DNA of 64,000 nucleotides, taken from contig CAMYVB010000001.1 in the NCBI GenBank assembly GCA_947302175.1, positions 1-64,000 on the forward strand, given 5' to 3'. The position numbers and the translations under genes are program-made. This DNA comes from an uncultured Bacteroidales bacterium (lineage in GTDB: Bacteria; Bacteroidota; Bacteroidia; Bacteroidales; UBA932). Below are positions 14,699 through 22,380 of this stretch, one piece after another. The notes under the pieces are model-generated. The model worked only from the letters and a program-made list of their open reading frames with translations, had not been told where the DNA came from and searched no databases. Positions within the stretch are counted from its first letter, which is position 1; each line of letters begins with the position of its first letter.

Positions 14699-15871
14699 AT
14701 GAGCAAAAGTCAACAATGGATTAATGAAGAAGGAACATTTTATCCTGTAAGCGGAGACACGCGTTTGCTACAGTGCCCCGGGGATGGTGTATTTGTGGTT
14801 GCAGAATCGTCCAACCAGATGATGACAAGGATTGGATTGCGCAGGATTGCAGACCGGTTCGAGTTCGATTTTAAGATTTATGAACTAGGGACAGAACCGA
14901 TGATCCGCCTCATCAAAGAGACCTGGGAGTCGGCACCATTCATTGAGGGAGGTAAGAACCTGGGTGTAATATTCAATGGTATCAAGGGAACGGGGAAGAC
15001 GTTGTCGGCCAAACTCCTTTGTAACGCCATAGGTCTTCCGGTGGTCATCGTTCAAAACAATATAAAGGGGTTGTTGCCGTTTCTTCAGTCGCTCAATTTC
15101 GAGTGTGTGGTGTTTATCGATGAGGCAGAAAAAACATTCAAGAAAGGGGAGGATGACGATATCCTGCTCAGGCTGATTGATGGCGTGTACAACGCCAAGC
15201 GACGGTTGTATATTCTTACAACCAATCGATTAACACTGAATGAGAATCTTTTGGGCCGGCCGGGTCGCATTCGCTACCGATTCGAGTTTTCGAATCTGCT
15301 GCCGCAGGCGATTGAAGCTTATCTGGATGACAACCTGCTGCCAGAATATGCCAGCCAGCGGGAAAAAATACTTGAGCAGATAGATATGCTGGAGATATCG
15401 ACCATCGACATCCTAAAGGCGCTGGTAGACGAGGTGAACATCCACGGCCAGTTCCCTGAGGGCCCTTGTCTCAATATCCCTACGGCTAAGTTTATATACG
15501 ACATATTGGAGTTCTACTATGTCGAGAGCTATGATGCCAAGGCGGAGGTGTTGGAATTCATAAAGTCGAAGATGAAGGAGGGCGAATATGTGTCTATAAA
15601 TGAATGGCTGGGTAAATGGCGGTCTGCTGATGGGGAAAAGGATGCAGAAGACATCTTGAGTAAGGAGTTTGGGTATGCAACAACGATTAAGATGACTTCA
15701 TCAACCTCGGTGCTCTGGAGAGACACGTCTACATCTCAAGGAACGATTGTCCGAGAACCGGATTCCGAAGGCTTCTTTGTCCTCCATCCATATTATGGGG
15801 ATTCAGACCGACTGTGTATTCTGCTTAAGCGCAGGGAATCACCCTCGCTGTATAGGGGGATGCTGGTATAA
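14699..15871 (+). CDS. AAA+ ATPase of phage-associated type
   Basis: 390 residues. Central AAA+ module: Walker A FNGIKGTGKT (about residues 96-105), Walker B VVFIDEAEK (about 138-146), sensor-1 TTN (about 178-180) and an arginine-finger-like LLGRPGRIRYRFEF. The order 'one-ring chaperone-like ATPase with short N-terminal domain' recalls AAA proteins encoded by large tailed phages; that comparison is from memory. The N-terminal 80 residues (GTFYPVSGDTRLLQCP and a beta-rich stretch) and the 170-residue C-terminus are unassigned. Third gene of the tRNA-headed unit; its TAA overlaps the ATG of a broken phosphoesterase. Confidence 0.75.
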   Translation: MSKSQQWINEEGTFYPVSGDTRLLQCPGDGVFVVAESSNQMMTRIGLRRIADRFEFDFKIYELGTEPMIRLIKETWESAPFIEGGKNLGVIFNGIKGTGKTLSAKLLCNAIGLPVVIVQNNIKGLLPFLQSLNFECVVFIDEAEKTFKKGEDDDILLRLIDGVYNAKRRLYILTTNRLTLNENLLGRPGRIRYRFEFSNLLPQAIEAYLDDNLLPEYASQREKILEQIDMLEISTIDILKALVDEVNIHGQFPEGPCLNIPTAKFIYDILEFYYVESYDAKAEVLEFIKSKMKEGEYVSINEWLGKWRSADGEKDAEDILSKEFGYATTIKMTSSTSVLWRDTSTSQGTIVREPDSEGFFVLHPYYGDSDRLCILLKRRESPSLYRGMLV

Positions 15872-16145
15872 TGGAAATGAATCGAATCTATTTCACGGCC
15901 GACCTTCACTTCGGCCACCCCAATATATTGAAGCATTCACCCAAGCGGCCCTTTTCGGACACGGTGGATGTCGTGGCGCACGATGAGTGGCTACTGGACA
16001 TTTGGCAAAGAACAGTAGACAAGTGTACCAGATTAAGGAAATGACGTTCAAGCCGACTGTCGCATCTTTCTTGAAAGAAGAATTCAGAGTGGTGATGAGT
16101 CATTATCCAATGCTGACATGGAATCACAAACCGCAATCCACGTAA
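15871..16145 (+). pseudogene. Metallophosphoesterase remnant with internal deletion
   Basis: The first part (15,871-16,044) encodes 57 residues starting MEMNRIYFTADLHFGHPNIL with the D-x-H metal motif, and reads into AHDEWLLDIWQRTVDK. The sequence then jumps, in another frame (about 16,025-16,145), to QIKEMTFKPTVASFL and FRVVMSHYPMLTWN, a late part of the same family. The GD and GNHD motifs between them are missing, as is the final GHxH. So roughly 60-80 codons are deleted and the 3' end is lost. It was the fourth gene of the tRNA operon (ATG overlaps the ATPase stop). It is distinct from the intact enzyme at 9704. Confidence 0.75.
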
Positions 16146-16187
16146 GATTCGTGACGGGTATGTTGTTGGCGCTGCGCAATAAGTGTG

Positions 16188-16592
16188 TCAATTGCTTTTT
16201 ATCATGAGGGCGCGGGTGCGGTACAGGCCGTCGGAATGGCGCTTGATGTAGTAGCCGGATGCTTGACGGGCGCCCAAGGCGGCGACGAATTTGCGCTTGA
16301 TACGCGAGATGTTGGAGTAAAAGACTGTCTTTGACTCGGAGCAGAGACTCTCCAGGGCGTCATTACGGCGCTCACTTTCGTCAAAGATGGACTCGTGCGC
16401 ATATAGTTTAGACAGTTCTTCCCGGTACATCGGGATATCTTTGGAAGCAACGCCTTCAGGGTGGGCGAGAAAGAAGCGGAAGATCGTGCTCTCAGTCGGG
16501 TTTAGCTGTATTGCTTTGCCATTCTCCACAACAATGAATCTACCCCGGAGTTTCCCTTGTGTGACTTGCCGGATATGTTTGCTTGTGCCCAT
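16188..16592 (-). CDS. Unknown regulator-like protein A of a divergent pair
   Basis: 134 residues from the ATG at 16,592; the frame is open for 53 further codons upstream but those overlap the promoter. The segment LNPTESTIFRFFLAHPEGV resembles the start of an OmpR/PhoB-type winged helix (LTPTE...L..HPG). It is followed by EELSKLYAHE, SNISRIKRKFVAALG and YYIKRHSDGLYR as possible recognition helix and wing. The same pattern occurs in the divergent gene at 16,732, so the two are paralogues. A TTTGCAG box on the minus strand near 16,606-16,612 fits a promoter. DNA binding is an inference from the pattern. Confidence 0.5.
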   Translation of the reverse strand: MGTSKHIRQVTQGKLRGRFIVVENGKAIQLNPTESTIFRFFLAHPEGVASKDIPMYREELSKLYAHESIFDESERRNDALESLCSESKTVFYSNISRIKRKFVAALGARQASGYYIKRHSDGLYRTRALMIKSN

Positions 16593-16643
16593 ATAGCGTC
16601 GTTTTTCTGCAAAGGTCAGCAGCATGCCGAGCGAAAAAAAGCG

Positions 16644-16659
16644 ATTACAAGCTTGTAAT
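16644..16659. promoter_or_regulatory. Perfect 16-bp palindrome between divergent genes
   Basis: ATTACAAGCTTGTAAT is a perfect palindrome with no spacer. It lies 52 bases upstream of the minus gene and 73 bases upstream of the plus gene, in the only non-coding gap between the two paralogues. That is the expected place for an operator controlling both, possibly bound by the paralogues themselves. Confidence 0.5.
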
Positions 16660-16731
16660 TGTTTGCAGATGCTGATTATTTTTCTAAAGCTCTTGCACAA
16701 ATTGACAGGATGCCGTATCTTGGTGTGAGTG

Positions 16732-17337
16732 ATGGAAACGACGGTCGGCATACAGGCGCGTTTGGCGTGGAAACTGTTTTTTGAGGGCTCCGGGCAGGGT
16801 GTCCTAAGGGAACCTGATGTGGATTATGCCGGTGTCCTGGAGGGGATGGAGGCGGCAGACCTGCTCGCGTTGATGGGATTGATTCAGGAGCGGTTGCGGG
16901 AGTTGAACGCTGATCGGGAGACTGGCATCCCGCAAGCAAGCCCGTCCCCGTCCCGCCTTTTTATTGATAAGAACTATAGCATCAGGCGGGATTCTGAGGA
17001 TGGTGCCGAGCTTTCGTTGCGTCCTTTGGTGAAGGCGCTTTTTATCCTGTTCTTGAAGCATCCTGAGGGTATTCGCCTGAAAAACAGGGCGCAGTTTGAG
17101 CCTGAGCTGTCTGATATTTATGCGGCCATTCTCCCCGATGCCGATCCCGAGTGCCGCGACAAACGCATACGGCGGATGATGGATCTTGCGGATAACTCCT
17201 TCAGCGAGAAGGCATCCGTCCTCAATGCACGGCTTGATGACTTGTTTGGAGTTAGCGCCGTCAATTACAAGATTCAGGGCAACAACGGCCACCCCCGCCG
17301 CATCCCTCTGGATCCGCTGATGGTCGTGTGGCTGTGA
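16732..17337 (+). CDS. Unknown regulator-like protein B of a divergent pair
   Basis: 201 residues from the ATG at 16,732 (a GTG lies directly upstream). The first 75 residues are helical (LAWKLFFEG ... EAADLLALMGLIQERLREL). The C-terminal half matches protein A: LRPLVKALFILFLKHPEGI with NPTESTIFRFFLAHPEGV, then FEPELSDIYAAIL with YREELSKLYAHES, and a closing AVNYKIQG with SGYYIKR. It therefore has an extra N-terminal domain on a shared winged-helix-like module. No phosphoacceptor domain, membrane span or enzyme motif is visible. Shared promoter region and palindrome suggest mutual regulation; function unknown. Confidence 0.55.
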   Translation: METTVGIQARLAWKLFFEGSGQGVLREPDVDYAGVLEGMEAADLLALMGLIQERLRELNADRETGIPQASPSPSRLFIDKNYSIRRDSEDGAELSLRPLVKALFILFLKHPEGIRLKNRAQFEPELSDIYAAILPDADPECRDKRIRRMMDLADNSFSEKASVLNARLDDLFGVSAVNYKIQGNNGHPRRIPLDPLMVVWL

Positions 17338-17404
17338 CGCCGGGCATTAGAGGGCGGGAAATGGGTAGGGGCGCCGCGGAAGGTGATTATTGGCGACGGG
17401 GCTG

Positions 17405-17434
17405 TTTGGAATGACGCAGAAAATGCTAAATTTG
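17405..17434 (+). promoter_or_regulatory. Promoter of the aminotransferase-luxS unit
   Basis: TTTG (17,405-17,408), 18 bases, TAAATTTG (17,427-17,434). The -7 box is exact and the spacer one base short of usual. The ATG follows 7 bases later, so the leader is very short or absent. Confidence 0.6.
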
Positions 17435-17441
17435 CAGGGAT

Positions 17442-18683
17442 ATGGCTAACAAAGAATTACAGGTTTCCCGGCGGGGAATGGAGATGCACGAGTCGCCGAT
17501 ACGCAAGCTTGCGCCTCTCGCGTTTGCCGCTGAGGGCAGGGGAGTGAAGATTTACAGGCTGAACATCGGCCAGCCCGACCTCCCTTCGCCGCAGAAGGCG
17601 CTCGACGCCCTTAAGCTCATTGACCGCAAAACGCTGGAATACAGCCCTTCGCAGGGCTACCTCTCCCTTCGCAAGACCCTGACGCTCTACTATGAGCGCT
17701 TCGGGATCAAGCTCGACCCCGACGAGATAATCATCACCGCCGGCGGCAGCGAGGCCCTGCTTTTCGCCTTCCTGAGCTGCCTTGACCCGGGCGACGAAAT
17801 CATCGTCACCGAGCCTGTGTACGCAAACTACATGACCTTCGCGAAAATCGCGGGCGCCGTGGTAAGGACGGTGCCGACGAAGATCGAGGACGGCTTCTGC
17901 CTCCCCGACGTCGAAAAGTTCGAGGAGCTCATTAGCGAGCGGACCAAGGCCATACTGATCTGCAACCCCAACAACCCCACCGGCTACCTCTATTCCGCCG
18001 AGGAGATGATCCGCATCCGCGATCTGGTCAAAAAGTACAAGCTCTACCTCTTCTCGGACGAAGTGTACCGCGAGTTCGTCTACACCGGCTCGCCCTACCT
18101 CTCCGCCATGCTCCTGGATGGCATAGAGCAGAACGTGGTGCTGATCGACTCCGTGTCCAAGCGCTATTCCGAATGCGGCATAAGGGTCGGCATGCTGATC
18201 ACCCGCAACGCGCAGCTGCGCAAGACCGTCATGAAATTCTGCCAGGCGCGCCTCTCTCCGCCGCTTCTCGGCCAGCTGGTCGCCGAGGCCTCAATCGAAG
18301 GCACGGAGGAGTACTCCCGCGAGATGTACGAGGAGTACATCGAGCGCCGTAACTGCCTGATTGACGGGGTGAACCGCATCCCCGGCTGCTACACCCCCAT
18401 GCCCATGGGCGCATTCTACACCGTCGCGCAGCTCCCCGTGGACGATACTGAAAAGTTCTGCGCCTGGTGCCTCAATGAGTTCAGCTGGAAGGACGAAAAG
18501 ACCCCCGAGGGCGTCACTGGCGAGACCGTCATGATGGCTCCCGCCGCCGGGTTCTACTCGACCCCCGGGATGGGTACGAACCAGGTGCGCCTTGCGTATG
18601 TCCTGAAGAAGGACGACATACGCCGCGCCCTATTCATCCTCGAAAAGGCCCTCGAGGCCTACAACGCCCGCACAAAAGCGTAA
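17442..18683 (+). CDS. PLP-dependent class I aminotransferase (aspartate aminotransferase-like)
   Basis: 413-residue fold-type I aminotransferase that moves an amino group between an amino acid and a 2-oxo acid in the cytoplasm. Visible are GQPDLPSPQ near the N-terminus, the cofactor-site segment ITAGGSEALLFAF, the CNPNNPTGYLYS motif (Asn contacting PLP), FSDEVYREFVY (Asp pairing with the pyridine nitrogen), SVSKRYSECGIRVG with the Schiff-base Lys, and a late NQVRLAYVL with substrate-carboxylate Arg. Class I-gamma aspartate/aromatic aminotransferases look alike, so the exact substrate is open. luxS starts 13 bases after its stop, implying a shared transcript. Confidence 0.88.
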   Translation: MANKELQVSRRGMEMHESPIRKLAPLAFAAEGRGVKIYRLNIGQPDLPSPQKALDALKLIDRKTLEYSPSQGYLSLRKTLTLYYERFGIKLDPDEIIITAGGSEALLFAFLSCLDPGDEIIVTEPVYANYMTFAKIAGAVVRTVPTKIEDGFCLPDVEKFEELISERTKAILICNPNNPTGYLYSAEEMIRIRDLVKKYKLYLFSDEVYREFVYTGSPYLSAMLLDGIEQNVVLIDSVSKRYSECGIRVGMLITRNAQLRKTVMKFCQARLSPPLLGQLVAEASIEGTEEYSREMYEEYIERRNCLIDGVNRIPGCYTPMPMGAFYTVAQLPVDDTEKFCAWCLNEFSWKDEKTPEGVTGETVMMAPAAGFYSTPGMGTNQVRLAYVLKKDDIRRALFILEKALEAYNARTKA

Positions 18684-18696
18684 CACCTGCGAATAA

Positions 18697-19191
18697 ATGG
18701 AAGTAATTCAAAGTTTTACTATAGACCACACCCGCCTCAAGCCGGGCATCTACGTTTCCCGCGAGGACAAAGGCTTCACCACCTTCGACCTGCGCATAAC
18801 CGAGCCCAATAAGGAGCCTGCCCTCGCCCCCGCCGCCATGCACAGCCTGGAGCACCTGATGGCCACGTGGTTCCGCAATTCGCGCGCGAAGGACGACGTG
18901 GTATACGTCGGCCCCATGGGCTGCCTCACCGGCATGTACATTATCATGCTCGGCAACTACGGCGTAGAGGACATGCGGCAGCTCACCATCGAGTGCCTCG
19001 AGTGGATACTGACCCGGACCGAAGTTCCCGCCACCTGCCCCGAGGCCTGCGGCAACTACCTTTTGCACGACCTCCCCATGTGCAAGTGGGAGGCTGCGCG
19101 CTACCTCGAGCGCCTGAGGCACGATTTCCACTGCGAGTACACCAAACTGCAGGTCACGCTCGCGGACGGCAAAGTGTTCGCCGACGCCTGA
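18697..19191 (+). CDS. luxS: S-ribosylhomocysteine lyase
   Basis: 164 residues, the usual length. It splits S-ribosylhomocysteine into homocysteine and the AI-2 precursor DPD, recycling S-adenosylhomocysteine in the cytoplasm. The metal site is H49 and H53 in HSLEHLMATWFRN plus C118 in EACGNYLLHD. Catalytic residues are E52 and C76 in GPMGCLTGMY. The gene lies 13 bases after an aminotransferase gene and appears co-transcribed with it, which suits sulfur amino-acid turnover. No mtnN is visible nearby. AI-2 signalling is possible but the detoxification role is sufficient to explain its presence. Confidence 0.97.
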   Translation: MEVIQSFTIDHTRLKPGIYVSREDKGFTTFDLRITEPNKEPALAPAAMHSLEHLMATWFRNSRAKDDVVYVGPMGCLTGMYIIMLGNYGVEDMRQLTIECLEWILTRTEVPATCPEACGNYLLHDLPMCKWEAARYLERLRHDFHCEYTKLQVTLADGKVFADA

Positions 19192-19264
19192 TTGGCGGCG
19201 GAGGCGGCGATGGTGGCAGCGTCAGCGCCGCGAGAGACAAATTGTAAATAGCAATAATTGATAT

Positions 19265-20491
19265 ATGGCAAAAAAAGTTTTCGTTTCCGGTTGTTATGAC
19301 CTGCTGCACAGCGGCCACGTGGAGTTCTTCCGCCAGGCCTCGCAGTACGGCGAACTCTATGTGGGCATAGGCAGTGACGAGACAATCATGGGCCTCAAGC
19401 ACCACAAGACCGTTTACAGCGAGCAGGAGCGTCTTTTCATGGTGAAGAGCATACGCTACGTGACCGACGCCTACATCAACGCCGGCAGTGGCATCCTGGA
19501 CTTCCTTCCCACCCTCGATATAGTGCGCCCCGACATCCTTGTTGTCAATTCAGACGGCAGCAATGATTCCAAGCGCAAGGTCTGCGAGGAGCGCGGCATC
19601 GAGTATGTCGTGCTCGAGAGGGTGCCGCATGAGCTCAAGGGCTCAGGCGCCCTTCCCGCCCGCAGCAGCACCGACCTCAAGAAAACGGAAAGTCTCCTCC
19701 CCACCCGCCTCGACCTTGCCGGCACATGGATTGACCAGCCTTTCGTGTCCTCCTTCGCGCCCGGCTGGGCCATAACCATTTCGCTGGAGCCCACGTTCGA
19801 GATTCGCGACCGCTGCGGCCTGTCCACGAGCACCCGCAAGCAGATAAGGAAAATATGGCCTTACCAGCTTCCCAACATGGACCCCGAGATGCTCGCGAGG
19901 CTCGTGTTCTGCTTTGAGAATGAGCCTGAAAAGGACGGCGGCCACATTTCGGGCGCCCAGGACGCCATAGGCATTTGCATGCCCGGCCTCGTGCGCCATT
20001 ATTACAATGCCCGCTTCTGGCCCGAGAAGATTGAGACCTGCACCGACGAGAATGTGCTCCGTTTCCTCGAGGAGCATCTGGTGATGGTGCCGCTCGAGCC
20101 CCGCATGCCGGGTTGCAACGTTGTCTTCGGGAAGGATGTTACTGAGCCCAAGGTCAAGGCGCTCGTTTCGGCAGCAGACCGATGCTGGACTGCGATTCTT
20201 TCCTGCAATTTGAAAGCTTTCGCGGACGCCTACCGCGACTCGTTCGAGGCCCAGGTCGCAATGTTCCCCGCCATGGTCAATCCCGTGATTGACGGCGAGG
20301 ACGCTCCCCGTCCCGAGAATTCCATCCAGCCCCATATCGACCGCTGGTCGGCCGAGGGCGGCGTTCTGGCGTGGAAGATGCCCGGCGCGGGCGGCGGCGG
20401 CCACCTGGCGCTCGTGGTCTGTGACGCCGGCGCCTTCGCCGCCGCCCACCCCGAAGCCATCCGCCTCACCATCCGCCGCCCCGGCATGTAA
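19265..20491 (+). CDS. Nucleotidyltransferase-GHMP kinase fusion (nucleotide-sugar activation)
   Basis: 408 residues. Residues 1-135 form a cytidylyltransferase-like fold: GCYDLLHSGHVEFF with the HxGH motif, VGIGSDETI, and ALPARSSTDLKK replacing the usual IS-T-T-x-L end. Residues about 140-408 resemble the GHMP kinase half of fucokinase/heptokinase enzymes: LPTRLDLAGTWIDQP, a possible phosphate loop GLSTSTRKQ, GHISGAQDAIGI and GAGGGGHLAL near the end. One protein may thus phosphorylate a sugar and couple it to a nucleotide, similar in concept to FKP or HldE. The kinase part is short for the family and its glycine-rich loop is weak, so one activity may be lost. Substrate unknown. Confidence 0.7.
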   Translation: MAKKVFVSGCYDLLHSGHVEFFRQASQYGELYVGIGSDETIMGLKHHKTVYSEQERLFMVKSIRYVTDAYINAGSGILDFLPTLDIVRPDILVVNSDGSNDSKRKVCEERGIEYVVLERVPHELKGSGALPARSSTDLKKTESLLPTRLDLAGTWIDQPFVSSFAPGWAITISLEPTFEIRDRCGLSTSTRKQIRKIWPYQLPNMDPEMLARLVFCFENEPEKDGGHISGAQDAIGICMPGLVRHYYNARFWPEKIETCTDENVLRFLEEHLVMVPLEPRMPGCNVVFGKDVTEPKVKALVSAADRCWTAILSCNLKAFADAYRDSFEAQVAMFPAMVNPVIDGEDAPRPENSIQPHIDRWSAEGGVLAWKMPGAGGGGHLALVVCDAGAFAAAHPEAIRLTIRRPGM

Positions 20492-20528
20492 CGCCCCGTT
20501 CCGGCTGCCTCGGCGCCGTGGGGGTGAA

Positions 20529-20608
20529 CATAGCCTCTTCAAAAAGATAAGACTAGGTGCAAAATAGGCCATTTTTGCACTTAGTCTTAAATATTTAGCG
20601 AGGCTATG
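20529..20608. repeat. REP-like element beside a RAYT transposase (copy 1)
   Basis: Inner hairpin: 17-bp stem 20,548-20,564 with 20,573-20,589 (one G-T pair), loop TAGGCCAT. Outer arms CATAGCCTC (20,529-20,537) and GAGGCTATG (20,600-20,608) pair around it. The core GACTAGGTGCAAAATAGGCC recurs almost exactly at 23,759. It lies about 100 bases upstream of a REP-associated tyrosine transposase start, the typical place for the enzyme's own substrate repeat. Confidence 0.7.
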
Positions 20609-20711
20609 AACGCCCAAATAATTTGGCGAAGAGTTATTGTTTCCTTTGAAGATTCTGACTACATTTGCAAAGGAGGCTCGTGGCGGAAGAAGAAAGCTCG
20701 AGGCGAACGAA

Positions 20712-21581
20712 ATGATTAAAAACTATTTTGTTTCAACAGGCCATCTAGAGGATGGTCTATGGTTCCGGGAAAGGGAAGATTTTGTGGTCGGAATGAACCA
20801 TGTAGCGGTGCAGGTTGCGGAAGGGAATGTCGTGGTGCTCGCTTTTATCCTTATGTCAAACCATGTTCACTTCGCGCTCAAAGGAGAGCACGAGGATGTG
20901 TTGGATTTTATTTCCGGTCTGAAGCAGCGCTATTCAATGTACTATAGCAGGAAGTACGGAGCGACAGGCTTTCTGAGGAAGAACGACTTGGATATCAAGG
21001 AGTTTCAATGGTGCGACGAAGCTCCGGAAAGGACAATCGCGTATGTCCAGATGAACTGTGTTGCCGCGAATATATGCGCAAATCCCACTCAGTACCCATG
21101 GGGTTCCGGTTCTTGTTTTTTCAACGAGAGCACTACTTCGGGACGCAAGGTGTCCTCCCTGTCTGCACGAAAGATTAAGCACATCATTCATAGCGGAGTC
21201 AAAGGTATCCCGGGCCATTGGATCATAGGCGAAGAAGATTATATCCTGCCTCAGAATTATGTGGACGTAGAAACAGTAGAGCATCTTTTTCGCAAACCCA
21301 GTCGCATGAATTATTTCCTAAACACCTCTTCCAAAGCACGCAAAAGACTGGAAATAAGCGAAAAACAATTGCCATCCTTCAAGGACCAGGTCATCCTCTC
21401 CGCTCTTCCAGACCTTTGTATGACACTCTTTCAGAAAAGATTTTTTGCAGAGCTTTCGGAAGAAGAAAAGACAGAATGCGCCAGACAGATACGCTACCGC
21501 TTCAGCGCATCCCCCAACCAAATCGCCCGTGTCTGCAGCGTGAGTTATGAAGAAATCGCAAAGATTCTGGATGGAGTGTGA
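20712..21581 (+). CDS. REP-associated tyrosine transposase (RAYT, Y1/IS200-like)
   Basis: About 290 residues from the ATG at 20,712 (open frame extends upstream into a -7-like TACATTTG at 20,660). It belongs to the HUH single-strand transposase superfamily: H51 and H53 in LMSNHVHFALKG, and candidate catalytic tyrosines Y74, Y77 or Y78 in LKQRYSMYYSRKYG, followed by FLRKNDLDIKEFQW. A C-terminal region (KQLPSFKDQVILSALPDL ... YEEIAKILDGV) resembles a DnaA-type helix-turn-helix, as in several RAYTs. Such proteins are single-copy, do not carry IS ends, and nick REP hairpins. REP-like hairpins flank it at 20,529 and 23,737. Confidence 0.8.
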   Translation: MIKNYFVSTGHLEDGLWFREREDFVVGMNHVAVQVAEGNVVVLAFILMSNHVHFALKGEHEDVLDFISGLKQRYSMYYSRKYGATGFLRKNDLDIKEFQWCDEAPERTIAYVQMNCVAANICANPTQYPWGSGSCFFNESTTSGRKVSSLSARKIKHIIHSGVKGIPGHWIIGEEDYILPQNYVDVETVEHLFRKPSRMNYFLNTSSKARKRLEISEKQLPSFKDQVILSALPDLCMTLFQKRFFAELSEEEKTECARQIRYRFSASPNQIARVCSVSYEEIAKILDGV

Positions 21582-21607
21582 CATAAAAGATTTTCGTAAA
21601 TTGCGGC

Positions 21608-22351
21608 ATGAATGAACTGATTGCTGCAATGACTCAGAAGGCCGACCCCGCGCAGGTGCCGGGCCTCTCCCGCTTTTTCAAGACCGGCCCCGGCGAGTAC
21701 GGGGAAGGTGATAGGTTTCTGGGTATCAAAGTCCCTGTGACCAGGTCCGTCGTCAAGGGCCATTGGAGGAACCTGACCCTCGGCGACTTGGATGAGTGCA
21801 TGCAAAGTGAGTTCCACGAAGTGCGTCTGTCCGCCCTTCTGGCTCTGGTTGAGATTTTCAACCACGAAAAAGACGTTTCGAAGAAGTCGGACTGCGTCAG
21901 CTTTTACCTCGCCCACACAGACCGCATCAACAACTGGGACCTTGTGGATCTTTCCTGCTATCAGATTCTCGGTCAATGGCTTATGGATAAAGACCGCAGT
22001 CTCCTCTACGATCTTGCACGCAGCGAAAAGTCCATCTGGGAGCAGCGCATAGGCATAGTCAGCACCATGGTCTTCATCCGCAAGGGCCAAATCGAAGACA
22101 CATTCGCCATCGCAGACATCCTCCTTCATCACCCCCACGACCTCATCCACAAGGCCGTAGGCTGGCTCCTTCGCGAAGCCGGAAAGCGCGACAAAGCCGC
22201 CCTGGAAGGCTATCTGAATGGCATGGCAGCAGATCATCCGGCGGAACGTGTCAGCCCCCGCTACCTCATTATGCCCAGGACAATGCTCCGCTATGCCATA
22301 GAGAAATTCCCCGAAGAAGAACGCCAGTCTTATATCACATCCAAGCGATAG
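21608..22351 (+). CDS. DNA alkylation repair protein (AlkD-like HEAT repeat)
   Basis: 247-residue all-helical HEAT-repeat glycosylase-like protein. AlkD enzymes remove positively charged alkyl adducts (for example 7-methylguanine) without base flipping. Family features visible are RFFKTGPGEYGEGDRFLGIKVP (substrate-groove Tyr/Gly region), EVRLSALLALV, RINNWDLVDLSCYQILGQWL with the conserved Trp-Asp pair, and LIHKAVGWLLREAGKRD with the catalytic-groove Arg/Trp. Length and order match the Bacteroidota members. It is spaced 26 bases after the RAYT gene and 29 before the next gene, but the preceding gene is probably unrelated. Confidence 0.9.
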   Translation: MNELIAAMTQKADPAQVPGLSRFFKTGPGEYGEGDRFLGIKVPVTRSVVKGHWRNLTLGDLDECMQSEFHEVRLSALLALVEIFNHEKDVSKKSDCVSFYLAHTDRINNWDLVDLSCYQILGQWLMDKDRSLLYDLARSEKSIWEQRIGIVSTMVFIRKGQIEDTFAIADILLHHPHDLIHKAVGWLLREAGKRDKAALEGYLNGMAADHPAERVSPRYLIMPRTMLRYAIEKFPEEERQSYITSKR

Positions 22352-22380
22352 AGTCCACTATTTTTCACTATCTTCGCAAC

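Noticed and set aside
19643..20617. Long minus-strand frame opposite the nucleotidyltransferase/GHMP gene
   Set aside because: No motifs, no promoter, and full overlap with a gene that has family motifs.
20712..21581. Complete IS200/IS605 insertion sequence
   Set aside because: No IS-type left and right ends or target tetranucleotide were seen; the hairpins around it fit REP elements instead.
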